Assembly: GCF_000002425.4 (NCBI RefSeq)
Contig: NC_037253.1
Location: 6,358,178 to 6,422,177 of the forward strand
Origin: Physcomitrium patens
Lineage: Eukaryota; Streptophyta; Bryopsida; Funariales; Funariaceae
Direction of reading: 5' to 3'
Length of the DNA stretch: 64,000 nt
Shown here: positions 38,131 through 49,975 of the stretch, in pieces
How positions within the stretch are numbered: the first letter of the stretch is position 1
Layout: each line of letters begins with the position of its first letter
Made by a program: the position numbers and the translations under genes
The notes under the pieces: model-generated
Told to the model about the DNA's origin: nothing
What the model saw: only the letters and a program-made list of their open reading frames with translations
Database searches by the model: none

Positions 38131-38283
38131 AATTTTATCATCTACGAAAGATATCCAATTTCATCTAAATTAATATTCATCTATAACATTTTTCATCCAA
38201 ATTAATGTTCATCCAAATTAATGTTCATCCATGGCATTGTTTATCCAGATTGATATTCATCCATGGCACTATTCATCATTCAT
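38131..38283. repeat. Short tandem repeats in the copia leader
   Basis: The word TTCATCCAAATTAATGTTC and close variants (TTCATCCATGGCA, TATCCAGATTGATATTC) recur about six to eight times with ~20-bp spacing between the 5' LTR and the gag region. This is the copia untranslated leader. Confidence 0.7.
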
Positions 38284-38388
38284 TGCTACCAAAAAGTGTC
38301 GAAAGCTAAGAGAAAGGCACTTCTGATGTCTTAATTAAATGCTGGATAAGTCAGAGCTTTTGTTACATATAGTATAAGTCATTCAACA
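38284..38388 (-). repeat. 5' LTR of the copia element (105 bp)
   Basis: Same length and orientation as the copy at 24672-24776 and ends TG...CA. It is followed on the plus strand by GATAA and then sequence belonging to the disrupted F-box/LRR gene. Confidence 0.85.
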
Positions 38389-38639
38389 GATAAGGAGCGA
38401 TACATGTTGTTCAATCCATAATATATTTATGATTCTACACAAAAACAAAAAAACAAAAAAAACAAAAAAAACATAATGTTTTGAAACCTTGAACACACTT
38501 GTCACTATGCTTTACATGAGAATGGCATAGATAGACAATATAAATCTAAATCACAACAATTAGTAGGAGCAAAGATTTTTATAAGTTAAAAATCAACAAG
38601 CCTTAACTTCAAAGGTCATGCAAGCAAGAATATTATAAT

Positions 38640-38811
38640 ACGGCCTCCTGCAGGTTGAATTGTGAGTCACATGCTGGTGTATGACAAACATGTAATAGTC
38701 AAGTTCTATTAGGTTCTTGCAAGTAGCACCATTGTGCACCATCTGTGATATCCATGCAGTAACCAACCTTCAATAGCCTAAACTTGGTGCATCTAGCAAT
38801 TGACATCAATC
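38640..38811 (-). pseudogene. Upstream LRR exon of the same FBL3-like gene
   Basis: On the minus strand, after a TTAG acceptor at 38812, the sequence reads GLMSIARCTKFRLLKVGYCM then DITDG, and after a one-base shift GATCKNLIELDYY. This is a clear LRR of the FBL type (Gly-Leu-Met-Ser-Ile-Ala; Leu-Leu-Lys-Val-Gly-Tyr-Cys). It is upstream in gene order of the LRRs at 24.4-23.8 kb and on the same strand, so the copia element lies between exons of one gene. The frameshift shows this part is also dead. I found no further 5' exons or an F-box in the window. Confidence 0.65.
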
Positions 38812-39212
38812 CTAACATAAGCAATCAGTTGCAAATATCATTAGGAAACAGACCCTTCAGTTTATCAAAATGGAAAAGATTATTTTCATTAAGCACAAAT
38901 AGCACTATAGAGGTCTTGAATTATTCAAGTCCTCAGATTTGTACCATTATGGACACACTTTCAAATCTACTCCTGCATCACATTATTATCAATACGTGCC
39001 TTCAGATACTACGCATAATGCAACCATTCACGCAAAAACACACAAAGAAATGAAGGAAAGAGTAAGAAAGAAAAGGAAAAAGAATACAAAAGAAGAGAAG
39101 AAGAAGAAGAAAGAGAAAGGAAATGAGAGGTTTGCCTAGCAGATCAAAACACCTGTTCAGCTTTCAAACCGGGTCATCCTACTCCCTGATAACTCCCCCG
39201 CTGCTGCATTTT

Positions 39213-39301
39213 CTTCTCATGCCTCATCCGAGAAACCGCACGGACACAAATTCTCCTTTTCTACAGTTCAGCAGACTACCTCTACGTGATATCACACGTA
39301 G
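39213..39301 (-). pseudogene. Inverted fragment of the Alfin-like gene (intron 2/exon 3 junction)
   Basis: Read on the minus strand, this block matches 42965-43052 of the intact gene: TCACGTAG, GTCTGCTGAA, the exon start GGAGAATTTGTGT, then CGGATGAGGCATG. About 89 bp align with roughly 85% identity by eye. The splice acceptor CAG has become TAG, and the homology fades after the codons for DEAW. It is a partial, non-functional copy in opposite orientation, 3.7 kb from the functional exon. Confidence 0.75.
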
Positions 39302-41290
39302 TAAACCAAAATTTTAAATCAGCACACAAGACAACATACATGCAGAATAGATATTAAAAGGAACAACAAGGATCCAATGTACACAAAGGATTCATGCACA
39401 CTGCACCAAGTGAGCTCAAGCTCAATCCTACTCTTGAGCAACAAGAATTATAAAATCAGCCAACAATTGTGTGTGTCTCTCGCTCACTCTGTATTGTCAT
39501 GTTGTGTTTCAAATTGCGAGAACTCCAGAGAAGTGGCAGACTGGAAACTCCCTCCTTCATCCATCCATCATCCCTCTTCGCTCATCCAGAAAACATTCAT
39601 CCATTTTATTCATCCTTCATCCCTTCCTCCCTCCTCGGTTGCTGATCACATCTCTCATGTTCAACCTCCTCAGCTTTACAATTCTCACTTTCTCTTATAG
39701 GTGTTGAATTCAATGCCAATGTGGACATACATATGTTCATGTATGTATATGTTTGTATGTATGTGTACGTGTATGTATGTATATCTATATATCTAGCAGT
39801 AGGAGTAGAAATCTACATATTTTATTTTTTTTCATTTTGAAAATATTCTTGTTAGAATATATTGGAATTTTAGATGTTATCCTCCCAACTTCAAATTTTT
39901 TATTGTGAATTCAACTTGATACTTAGTTAATAGCAATAAAAACATATGATTAGTGGTACAAAGAGGTGTATTTGTGTATACATACACAAATATAATATCT
40001 ACATTATATAATATCTACATTATATAAAATAAGCAATCTAAATTCATATGTGGATATACCACAAAATACATGTGAGAACAAAAATGTAGTTCATACACCA
40101 TCTACAAATTGATGGAATAAAAGTAGATTTTCAAAAACCTTATACCTAGATATTTTACAAAAAATACATAACTCTAATCCAAATCTTAAGTTTGAATAAT
40201 ATTACAAACTCACACACTAACCAATATCATTACCAAATTAATAAATTTATCTGTAAGCATGAAAAATACTAACCGGAATGAAAATAAATAAAAAAATAAA
40301 AAATCTAGATAAATATATCACTGTGCAGATTATTAAACAAATAACTACGATTATTGCATTTTTATGATTCCTATATCTATTTTAGAATTTTTTTTATGCA
40401 AACAAAACAACATGTACACTTGCCAATCAATAATGTTGTTGTTAAGAGGAACAATCATTCTTCTTAAAGTTCATCAAAGAGCTACAACTGCTAATTTAAT
40501 AGAATTCATTGTTGTGGGAAAATAACTAAAGTTAATTACGTCACCACACATGAAGTTTCAAAAACAGAAAAGAAAAAGTATAATTTTAATATTAATAAAA
40601 AATATTTACATAATATTAAACAAATTATATTTTCAAATCACCAATTATTGCCAAATGCATGCACAATATAATTGATTTTCACTAATATACCTGCATCAAA
40701 TAATGTAATAATCAAAATCAATTATCTACACAAAAATTAAAACAACCCAAATTGATCCTAAAAACTTTTATACTTTTCTGTGTATTTAAATGAATATAAT
40801 GTGTATTAAAATTTTCAAAAGTAGGATTACAAGATTAAATCATATTATAAAAATCGTTTTTTTATTTTTTATTTTTTACATTTTACAACACAACTGGTTT
40901 TTCAATGAGTACAGACAATCATTTAGAATGGTGCTTTTTGCTAATTTTATTTATCTATACAAAAAATGTGCCGGTTTTTTAAGATGCTCAAATAAAAACT
41001 GAAATTGGTTTTTTATTCATTGATAATTTAAAGTTTTGCAAAGTTTAACTCCCAAGACTGTTTTTTGAGTTTCATTTCGCTCTACAGACTTAACACAATA
41101 GTGAACTAAATCATAGACAAAAATATCAAAAAAAATTGTTTAAACTTTTTTGAATTAAAATATTATAATGGGATACAAAAAATGTCTTGAAAGTTTGGAA
41201 TGAATTCCGAAACTGGTAAAATACATCTACCGAGGTGAATCGTCGTTATTTAAAATTTTACCTCGCGTAAGAATGACCATGCCCGGTGAA
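39302..41290. other. AT-rich intergenic DNA
   Basis: Contains a TGTA/TATG-rich microsatellite (about 39720-39790) and AT-rich sequence with no recognisable gene. The open frames around 39377-39707 are low-complexity and unsupported. Confidence 0.5.
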
Positions 41291-41986
41291 TTACCCGAAA
41301 GTAAATGCCACACGATGGACGAGGGAATCAGGATTCCGGCGGGTCTGACCTCCCCTACTCACTGCACTTCGTCGGCAGCGCGCGTCCCAAAACAAACGAC
41401 ATGCAGATATCGCCAAACGAACGAAGTCCAGGGCCACGAAGAATGAACGAATTCTTCGCGTTTTCGTCAAGTTCTCAAGTTGAGGGGGGAGACGAACAGG
41501 AGGGCTATCTGAAGAAGGAAGCCTTACGAGTCTCAGACTGTGCGATGCTCTTGTTGTGTTGTTGTTATCGAGCCCCGAGGAGTGTGTGAGTTGCAGGCAT
41601 TGAGAGGGTTGTGCGCGAAGTAATGGTTGCACTGGAAGAGAAGTGGTCGCCGGTGCATTTAGAAGTGGCGGAAGCAGTGGAGAGACGAGGGTTTTAGGCC
41701 AAAGTCGCTTGCTAGGGTTCGTGGAGCTGGAAGAGTGGAGAAGTTGTCAGTCTCAAGATGCGAAGTCCCGGTGATTGCGATTCCTGGCATAAGGGAAAGT
41801 GTCTCGTGCTGTGCAGCTCATCGCGATTGTTTTTGTGTAGGAAGAGGGCGTAGCGAAAGGTGTAGCATCATGTTTGTGTTTATGCTTGCTTGAATGATTC
41901 TTTGAGTGAACGTTTCTTTTGTTGCCGAGTGTTGACGGGCGTTTTTCCTTGAGAGGACCGGTGCCACGTCTGGTTTTTGTGGCAAC
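41291..41986 (+). promoter_or_regulatory. Likely promoter and 5' leader of the Alfin-like gene
   Basis: Composition switches sharply from AT-rich to mixed near 41220-41290, and the sequence up to the ATG at 41987 is purine-rich with no intact coding frame. No TATA box could be assigned with confidence. Confidence 0.45.
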
Positions 41987-44329
41987 ATGGAGGGGGCCTC
42001 GATATCTGCAAATCCGCGAACGGTTGACGAAGTGTTTAAGGACTTTAAGGGACGGCGATCGGGAATGCTGAAGGCGCTTATCACTGGTGGGTGCATGGTA
42101 GTTTGGAGTGATCTTCTTTCTGTTACTTAGGGGAGAATCAGAGGAGTCATTCATCGTGTGTATGGAAATTGGCGCGGGGTGAGTGCGGTGTGGTCATGGT
42201 TCTGCAAGAGAAATCATCAAATACTGCGCGGGCGAAACGTTCTCTTATAGCCTTGGGTTATGTCAAATTTGTTGAAAGAATGTCATCGTTTAGCTCCTTG
42301 GACGCTGGTGACTTCGTTTCTAGGCTTCCTCTTGGTTTGCTAGTTCGCATGAAGGGCACGTGAAACGTCTTTTAATTAAGTAATTGTTTTTTTCACTTTT
42401 TCATTTTCTTTCATTTCATTTTATTTCGTTATTTTTATTTTTAAACTCACATCGTCTTGTGTGGTGCTTTAAATTTGGTTTACTACGCGGCTCACACGTC
42501 CCCCTCTCTGGTCTGTTATACGGTTGTCTTGCAGATGTTGAAGACTTTTACCGCCAGTGTGATCCAGGTGCGAAATTGATGTGAGGAGCTGTGAAAAGCA
42601 CACGTGCTTGCTGACTTGATTTTAAAGTAGGGGCATGGTTTTAGGCTTGTGCATTGGCGTGGTGAACAGCGCTGGGGTTTGCGAGGTCTGATGTAACTGC
42701 GATGCCGTGTTTTACTTCGCTTAGCTTCTCAAGCTTCCGAATGTGCCTGATCAACACCAAACGTGAAGTAGTAGGAGTGTGTGTCTCTCAGACGGTGAAA
42801 GATTGTAGGGCATGGGATGGGCGAGGTGGGATTAGGGAATATCTTGATGGCATTGTAGTGGGTGTGTGAGGGGCTGTGGCGGTGAATCAGGGTGTGAGAT
42901 ATTGGAGGGTACATAAGGATCCAGTTTGTATTGGAAGAGAGATTCGGAGGCATGTCGTAGCGTGTATCACATCACGTAGCGGTGGTCTGCTGAATTGCAG
43001 AGAAGGAGAATTTGTGTCTGTACGGTTTCCCGGATGAGGCATGGGAAGTAAATTTACCAGCAGAAGAGGTTCCTCCTGAACTTCCAGAACCTGCCCTTGG
43101 TATCAACTTCGCTAGAGATGGCATGCAGCGTAAAGATTGGTTAGCCTTGGTTGCCGTGCACAGCGATGCGTGGCTGCTCGCTGTTGCATTCTATTATGGA
43201 GCTCGGTTTGACAAGAACGAGAGGTCAGCTATCTTTAACCGTTAGAACGCAGTTGGTGTCTTCACTTTACATTATCAGTGTAAGTCAGGATATTCGACGG
43301 AGTGTTTCAACTTATATCTACAATTAGTCATGTCTCGTTTTTTTTTGTTTTTGACTATCTGGTCGAAGAGGTTCATTACAGTTAAGTAGAAAAGTTTGAA
43401 AGCGAGCATTGAGGCCGCTTAATGCATGTTTCTTATGAAAAAATAATCCGGTTGCGAGAGGGATTCTGATTCTTTGCAACGTATTGATGAGGGGAGGATA
43501 ATAATATTTTTCTTGACCAGTTGATGAAACAATTCCGGCTTTTATATGACATACTTATTTAAATTACTGGATTTGTGTCGGTGGAGACAAGTTTATTGTT
43601 GGAATTGTGTTGTCCTTCATTCAGGACAGAGAAATGATCTGACTTTGCCCACTTTGGGAGGAGACGTCTTCGTATTGCTGTCTAAGGAGGATGTTCTGGT
43701 GATTCTTACAGGAAGCGTTTGTTTAACATGATAAATGAGCTTCCAACAGTATTTGACGTAGTAACAGGAAAAAAGCCTGTTAAGGAGAAGCTTGCTGTCA
43801 ATAACATCTCTGGCACCAAAGCCAAGCCTGCTGCGAAGGTGGTGAGCACTGAGAAACTACCTGTTAGACCATATTATTATGAATGTGTGGTCCTCTCTCC
43901 CTCCCTCGTTGGCACTTCGTTATTGTCCAATTTACAATGTTCAAGTATGCGTTGAATGTCGTCATGAGCGGACCTCTTACTGTATTTGCTGCCATGTGCC
44001 ACACATTTAAGACTCGTGTAATTAGATGTTGACGATGGATTTAATGCGTGGCCTTCTAGCAGCAGGTGACGCAAGCAAAGCCGGCTAAGCCTGCTCCCCT
44101 ACCTCAGAAGGATGAAGAGGACGCTCTTGATGATGAGGACGAGGAGGAACATGGCGACACATTCTGTGGAAGTTGTGGAGGGCCTTATACTGCTGATGAA
44201 TTCTGGATCGGCTGTGATATCTGTGAAAAGTGGTACCATGGCAAATGTGTAAAAATTACGCCAGCAAGAGCAGAACACATTAAGCAATACAAGTGCCCAT
44301 CCTGCACCAACAAAAGGGCTCGTACGTAA
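41987..44329 (+). CDS. Alfin-like PHD-finger protein (5 exons)
   Basis: Exons 41987-42086, 42535-42567, 43001-43223, 43712-43841 and 44066-44329 join to 249 residues, the usual family length (about 250). Residues 1-140 are the Alfin N-terminal domain: [46 protein letters not shown] and [20 protein letters not shown] variable Lys/Ala-rich linker follows, then an acidic run ([10 protein letters not shown]), then a C4HC3 PHD finger from CGSCGGPY through [17 protein letters not shown] to QYKCPSC. Family members are nuclear chromatin readers whose PHD binds histone H3 trimethylated at Lys4. The Trp and acidic residues of the binding pocket are present. Exon 2 is only 33 bp. The exon 4 end could also be 43838, in the same phase. 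Introns begin GT and end AG. It lies tail to tail with the coiled-coil gene at 45457-48170. Confidence 0.95.
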
Positions 44330-45456
44330 CCTGTCAGGCCACACGTTTATTGTTATGGTACCATTAACCTTTTCTTAGACTGGTGTGCTTGATAGGCTCT
44401 AGTTCAAGCAAGTGGGGATTAGCCTTGGTGCTGAGGAGATTCTAGTTGATTGGACTTGAAAAGGTTGACGATCCGTCTTTCTAATTGCCGTATTCAATGG
44501 AGGTACCCACTTGTTTACCGATCACGTAGTTTGCAGCGTAGCGAATACAGGTACCATTGGACTTCTTGTGCGCTTGCTCCTACACATGTTAAGAGGTTGT
44601 TTATTGACCAACTTTTCACTACACTTGATGTTAAGGGTAATGTAATATCGTGTCTCTCTTTTGCTTTGTGGATCTGTGCCTTATTAACTGCTGAGGTTTT
44701 CTCCATCATTACTAGACTTTCGAAAAGTCGTTTAACTTTTTTAATTGTAAAATCATTAGCTTGTGGCTGGATGCTTATATCCTCAGCATAATTCTACAAC
44801 ATTACGACAGAACTTGCCATTCCTTGCGAACTATCTGGGAATAAACCTTTCTTTTTTGTTTTTCCAATAACAAAGGATGTGTTGATGTGAAAGCACAGTA
44901 TCCATTTGAGGTGGCCGTGGAAGTTTCAATATGTCTGAAAATTCAGCAGACTTAAAGTGTTCGCATTTCCTTTTGATTCCAAAATTATAGTGTGGTTTTT
45001 TCTAACATGAGTTGGGCTGTTCTAAAGAATAGATTTTCATGTCTTTCGAAGTGCGTCATATAGTTCTTGCACTAGTTTTGTGAAGGGGGAATTAACACGG
45101 AATTGCATGTTTTCGATTTCTGATTATCTGTCAGGATGTACAAGTAGAGAAGTTCAAGATTAGCAAGGCTGTGGTGATCATTGCAATTCCGCAGTGAATT
45201 AGCTCAATAAAGCTACTTTTTATTTACACTTTGTTGAAACTACGGGACATAAAGATGTCCTTTCTCTGTCCCTCTCTTTCTCTTATCCTCATCCTTCCAG
45301 ATTATTGCTGCGGTCCTTCGCAAAATATCAGGTCAGCGAGCAGAAGCGTTCTCATTTCTGTGCTTTTATTTCTAACTGAATAACTTAGCGCAATGAAGCC
45401 AGGGCTCAAAGAGCGGAGTTCAACAAGAATCCTCTAAAAGAGATTGAGCTACGAGA
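44330..45456. other. Shared 3' region between convergent genes
   Basis: It probably holds the 3' UTRs of the Alfin-like and coiled-coil genes. An AATAAA lies at 45206-45211 on the plus strand. A short segment at about 45301-45331 is bounded by CCAG and GTCAGC and could be a non-coding exon. The 44450-44791 open frame has no recognisable domain. Confidence 0.4.
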
Positions 45457-48170
45457 TCAAATAATGGTTCTCCCAGCCTCACTCGTGGACCCTTGATACT
45501 TCTGTTCTTCCTGCATCGTCTCGGCTTGTTTGATGTGCTCTGATTCCATCGTGAGGCTCCATGCGGTGTTGATCTTCTTGTACAGATACCGCAATACCTT
45601 CTCCCGTTCTTGCCAAGAGAGCTCCGAGATGTCAATCAAGGGAAGAACCACAGGGGTGGTCAAGGGATCGTGAGAGCCACCAAGAAAGAGGATGTGCATC
45701 CCTGCCCTATCCTCAGTCGAGTGCTGCTCCTCAGCGTTGTGCTCCCCACCTCCAACATTGACCTTGCCATGAACAGGCCCTGCGTCAGACCACGACACCC
45801 GTGGCTTGATTGACGAAGGTTGGTGGTTGTTGATTTGGAGCGATGTTGATCCCAGGTTGCCACGAGCAGTTGAGTCCAAGCTTGCGCAATTGGCGTTAAT
45901 TTTTTTGTGAACAGAGGTGTCCAAGTTTTGGTTTCTTTGGAACTTCTTTTGCAAGTAGATTTGGTTCTTTACGTGTTGGATGGAGTCCAGAAGGAAGAGC
46001 TCGACCTCGCTTCGTTGCCGAAGCACAATTTCTGAAAGATGCCTTAATTTTTTCAGCTCTTTCGCTCTGTGTAACACGAGGCTTTTCAATTTCTGCACAG
46101 AAAGATGAACAGACATCTCAGAACCCTACACTTCTTTCCTTTCCAGTTCAAGGAATTGAGGTGCAGGCACTTGACATGAGCGTGAGGGACGAACCATACT
46201 GTCGGCTTTAACTTCAGTTACGACGTTAGCGTTCTTCTCTTGTAGGACTTTTCGTTCTTCACTGAATTTACGAATAATTGTCTTCAGGTTTTTTTCCATG
46301 TTTTGGATCTGCCAAGCTTCCAGCAGATAGCGTGGGTGTTAAATTGACCTTTGCGGGAAGGCTCGAGGTCTGTTTTGCAACAAGTAGACGTGAATACCTT
46401 GATATTGTTATGCTTGATGACATGTTTCTGGTATCGAGTGCGTTTGGCATTGAGCTCCTCGGCTCCCTTCTTCAACGCAATTTCACATCTCAGTTTAGTG
46501 TTTACAGCTTTCAGCCGGTCTACCTCCACTTGCTTTCCCATTGTCGACGAGGAGTGCATTTGGATTTCAGCCAACAGTACCTCATTCTATACATCGAAAC
46601 ATGTCACTTGAGGAATCCGTCTCAGTTTTTATCGTATTGTTCATTCAAAATTGCGTTCGTTGTCAGTGAGGCTGAAAAGGGTGGGATTGACGCTTAACCT
46701 GCCCAAGAACTTCCTTCATTGTGTCACCGATTCGATAACCGATGCCTACTTTCACTTTCTTCATGTATTCTTTCAGTTTCTTGTCGGTTGACTCTTTGTA
46801 TTGCAAGCACTGCAGATGGCAAATCTTTTGGCTTCAGGGACCCGGTCTTATGTTGGAATTGAAAAGACTCGCAATCTGAAGGAAAACTGTGATGGACTTG
46901 GTTCAAAGGGTTTGCAGTGTTTTTTTAGTGGAAGTGATGGTTCAAGTACTTTTTCGACGCATTTCTGTTCGAAGCCATGTGCTGAGTTTGCTATCTGTGC
47001 GCGCGAGTTCTCTGCTTCTTTCTCAGCAGCTTTCATGCGCTCCTCCACCTCGCGCTGATTACGCATCCATCGCAAAATTGATTAGATGACATGATATCTT
47101 TGCGAATGTGATCCACATTCTATGGAATTTCGAATGTGTTCTGCATGCATGTGAAGGATAAACAGGGTGAACTTGGCGACACCTGGCGTGCCATAAACGT
47201 CTTGACACCCTCAAGCCGGTTGAATAACTCCTCCACTAGAGCTCCAAACTTCACCTTCATTTGCACTCGTTTAAGTCTCTCCTCATCAATGACTTTTCGC
47301 ACTTGAAGCTTGTAATGCGCGTGGAGGTCATCGATGTCAACGTTTTTCTGTCTTGAGTTAACCGAATTTTCACATCCAGCCCCATTCAGTCAATCTGAGC
47401 TCCACCCACTAATAAGAACCGGCTAACATTACTCAATTCCCACAGAAATTTCGACAAGCACTGGAGAAAGCTTGGGTGAGAGGTTTTCGGAGTGACCAAC
47501 CAGACCTGGGTCAGCTGATCCACCAGCTCCTGGGTTCTAGCCTTCTGCAACTTGAGGTCTTGTGTTCGCAACTGTTGAACAGCGAACTGTTCAAAATACA
47601 CGGGCGCCAGACGCATCAACCACTCATACTGGTAAAATGATACCGATTTAAAATTTGCAGATAGTGTGCTGAACTGAAGCACGTAGAATCGAGCAAAATC
47701 TACAACAACTTCAACAAACAGCCCTCACATTGGACCTTATTCGTGGCCATTTCTTCGTTTTGTGTTAGCAGCTGTCACCAGAATAGAGTTACTTACAGCA
47801 TGTGTTTCCCGTTTCTTCAGATTCTCTTTCAAGTTAAAGAATTCCGTTCCAAGCTTGCAAATGCAGTCTCGGGAGTCTACCAGCACAGTTTTCTGCTCCG
47901 CACTTCACCCCTCTCACCAAATCCCATCCCCGATTTAGGGCCATCATTCTTCAGGACTACTTAGGGTTTCCAAACTCAACATCATGCAAAGGTTTTGACA
48001 AGGTTGTGGCAATCCACGTACTTTGTGCCGAGTAAAATAGAGTAAAATTGAGTAGTTTTCGCCACCGCTTCTTCCAATCTCAACGTTAAGGTGTTGATGT
48101 CAACCTCTTTTTGCTCCTCAGCACCACCTGCAACATCTGTGGGTGGTTTGGGAGGATTTGACTTGGACAT
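45457..48170 (-). CDS. Coiled-coil protein, probably ciliary or basal-body (BBOF1/CCDC176-like), 9 exons
   Basis: Nine phase-0 exons read on the minus strand: 48170-48018, 47892-47797, 47628-47506, 47347-47183, 47054-46950, 46809-46699, 46586-46398, 46308-46132 and 46092-45457, giving about 584 residues. Most donors are GT with AAG/CAG exon ends. The exon 1 donor (GTGGAT) is weak and may be misplaced, and an upstream ATG at 48224 is possible. The protein is largely helical and charged (RTQDLKLQKARTQELVDQLT, RLKRVQMKVKFGALVEELFN, KESTDKKLKEYMKKVKVG, LALKKGAEELNAK-like, SEERKVLQEKN, HRAKELKKLRHLSEIVL). Near the C-terminus DISELSWQEREKVLRYLYKK resembles the Trp-Glu-Glu-Lys-Glu-Lys-Val-Leu motif I associate with basal body-orientation factor 1. 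That would fit flagellate sperm. The family assignment is from memory and tentative; the gene itself is well supported by frame and splice agreement across nine exons. Confidence 0.78.
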
Positions 48171-48224
48171 CTTCACACCCCCTTTTAAAACCCTTACCCT
48201 AATTGCAGGTTTTGTCAGGTGCAA

Positions 48225-49939
48225 AGCAACTCCGCCTCCACCCCTCTAATAGAGATCTTCACAATAGGGCCACTCAGATTGGACTCTCCAGCGATTTGCC
48301 ACCATCTCTGTAAGCACAATTGAAGCTTCATTTGACCCCAACTCTGCATTTTTCACAATTTCAGCGTTCTTATGTTACTTATGCAGAAGCTTCTCGCTGT
48401 CTCAATCTCTTTTACGATTCAACAGAAGTGATGTCACAATTGGGTTCAGCTTCCAGATTCCAAAACTGGAAGTTTTAGTATCCATTCTCCCCAACGTGTT
48501 CCTCATGGGAACATAAAAGAAACAAGGCAAATGTGAAAGGAGGTTATCCTTTGTTGTCCCATTGTTGGATGTTCCTTAAAATTATTTTGTTTTATTTTTT
48601 ACTGTTTTTTTTTCTATTATTAAAACATCAAAGAGTCATTATTTTCATGTTAGCTTTCATCAAGCAATATTAGAGAATTTATAGTTGATATTTGAATTGC
48701 TAATTTTACTGTATCAACTTACAATTTTTTAGAAGTATAAAGTCAGTATGAACCCCAACTTTTGTATTAGAGGGGGGCAAATGAGGAAAAAGAGGTGTGG
48801 ACAATGTTACAACTACTAAAAACTGTGCATGTCAATTTTTGTTAGAGAATATAATGTATTTGGTAGAAGGCAAAAAATTATTGTTTTGAAGTGGGTTCAA
48901 AATGTCACAATATGCAAAAATTAAAATAATTAACTTGTCTAATATTGAAATCAATATTTGTAATTTTAGTTGAAACTATTACATGACATTACTTCAAGGA
49001 AAATTTCCATAGTCTTCTATCAAGCCAAGTAGGTTTACAATAATTTCTTATTACATTTTATCTTCTTAATTGTTGCATTTTATTAATATCTTTAACCATA
49101 TTAAATTATTTTGATTGTTGATGCCCAATCTAAAGATTTTAAAATTTTCTCAAGATTTAGGGCATAATTTATAACAATTTAATAAATATGTGTGTAATTC
49201 AATAATTAAATAAATTAAAATTATATGTAAATATTATACGATTTTGATATTTTAAACAATACAAAAAATTAAAAGTTTAGTATTCTTATAACTATATTTA
49301 TTTTGAAATTTAAATACCTTTTATTTAAATTGGTTATATTTAGCTATACTGGGTTTTCTGAATATCATTAGATTCTTCTTGTATATATGTTCAATCATGT
49401 TAGTACCTAGATATACAATTTTATAATCTTTTGACAATGTTATATCTCTGAAAGTTTTTCTTTGACATTTTGAAAATCTAAATAAAATCTTTTATAATCT
49501 TTTAGTAGAAATTTCTAAAAGAAATGATAATAAAAAATATCTTCCAAAACTACTTCTTATAAAATGAGTATTAATTGAGTACTAGCTTTGACAACTAGTT
49601 TTCTCCAATATATACATTATTTTAATGAAAGCAATTAATTTGCATAAATGAGGTTTGCAAAGAATATAAAATGCTTGCAACTATGATACAAAATATTTCA
49701 TGTTATTTAAAGAAGGCTGCCAAAATTCTTACCTGATTTATAATAAAGAACATTTTTGTTAGAATTTATAAAAATAATATCATAATATTATGGAAAAAAA
49801 CATGCTTAATGTTAATCTATAGATGCTTCAATCCAATACCAAGATTAGACTATACAACTCAAGTAAAGCCTTAGTTAAATATTTCTAATTTCATCATAAG
49901 ATCTAATAAGTGATTGATCATGTCTAGATCATTAAAGTA

Positions 49940-49975
<36 letters not shown>

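Larger units (their letters stand above)
24672..38388 (-). mobile_element. Ty1/copia LTR retrotransposon, decayed, split by a gypsy insertion
   Basis: The element lies on the minus strand between 105-bp LTRs. Without the gypsy insertion (26423-35326) it is about 4.8 kb, a normal copia length. In transcription order it has a gag-like UBN2 region (about 37800-37440), a degenerate zinc knuckle (about 37200-37150), GAG-pre-integrase and the integrase start (36398-36183), the integrase C-terminal part (35876-35652), reverse transcriptase with the degraded active-site motif IYINDVIISS (about 25667-25635), and RNase H ending with VDIFTKPLSRDKL (about 24878-24843). This gag-integrase-RT-RNase H order defines copia. 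Stops and frameshifts throughout make it non-autonomous. It lies inside an FBL3-like gene. Confidence 0.88.

Noticed and set aside
24667..38393. Target-site duplication for the copia element
   Set aside because: The five bases outside the LTRs are TTAGT and GATAA, which do not match; either decayed or the edges are slightly off.
41753..42154. 133-codon minus-strand frame over the first exon of the Alfin-like gene
   Set aside because: It is antisense to the leader and exon 1 of a well supported plus-strand gene.
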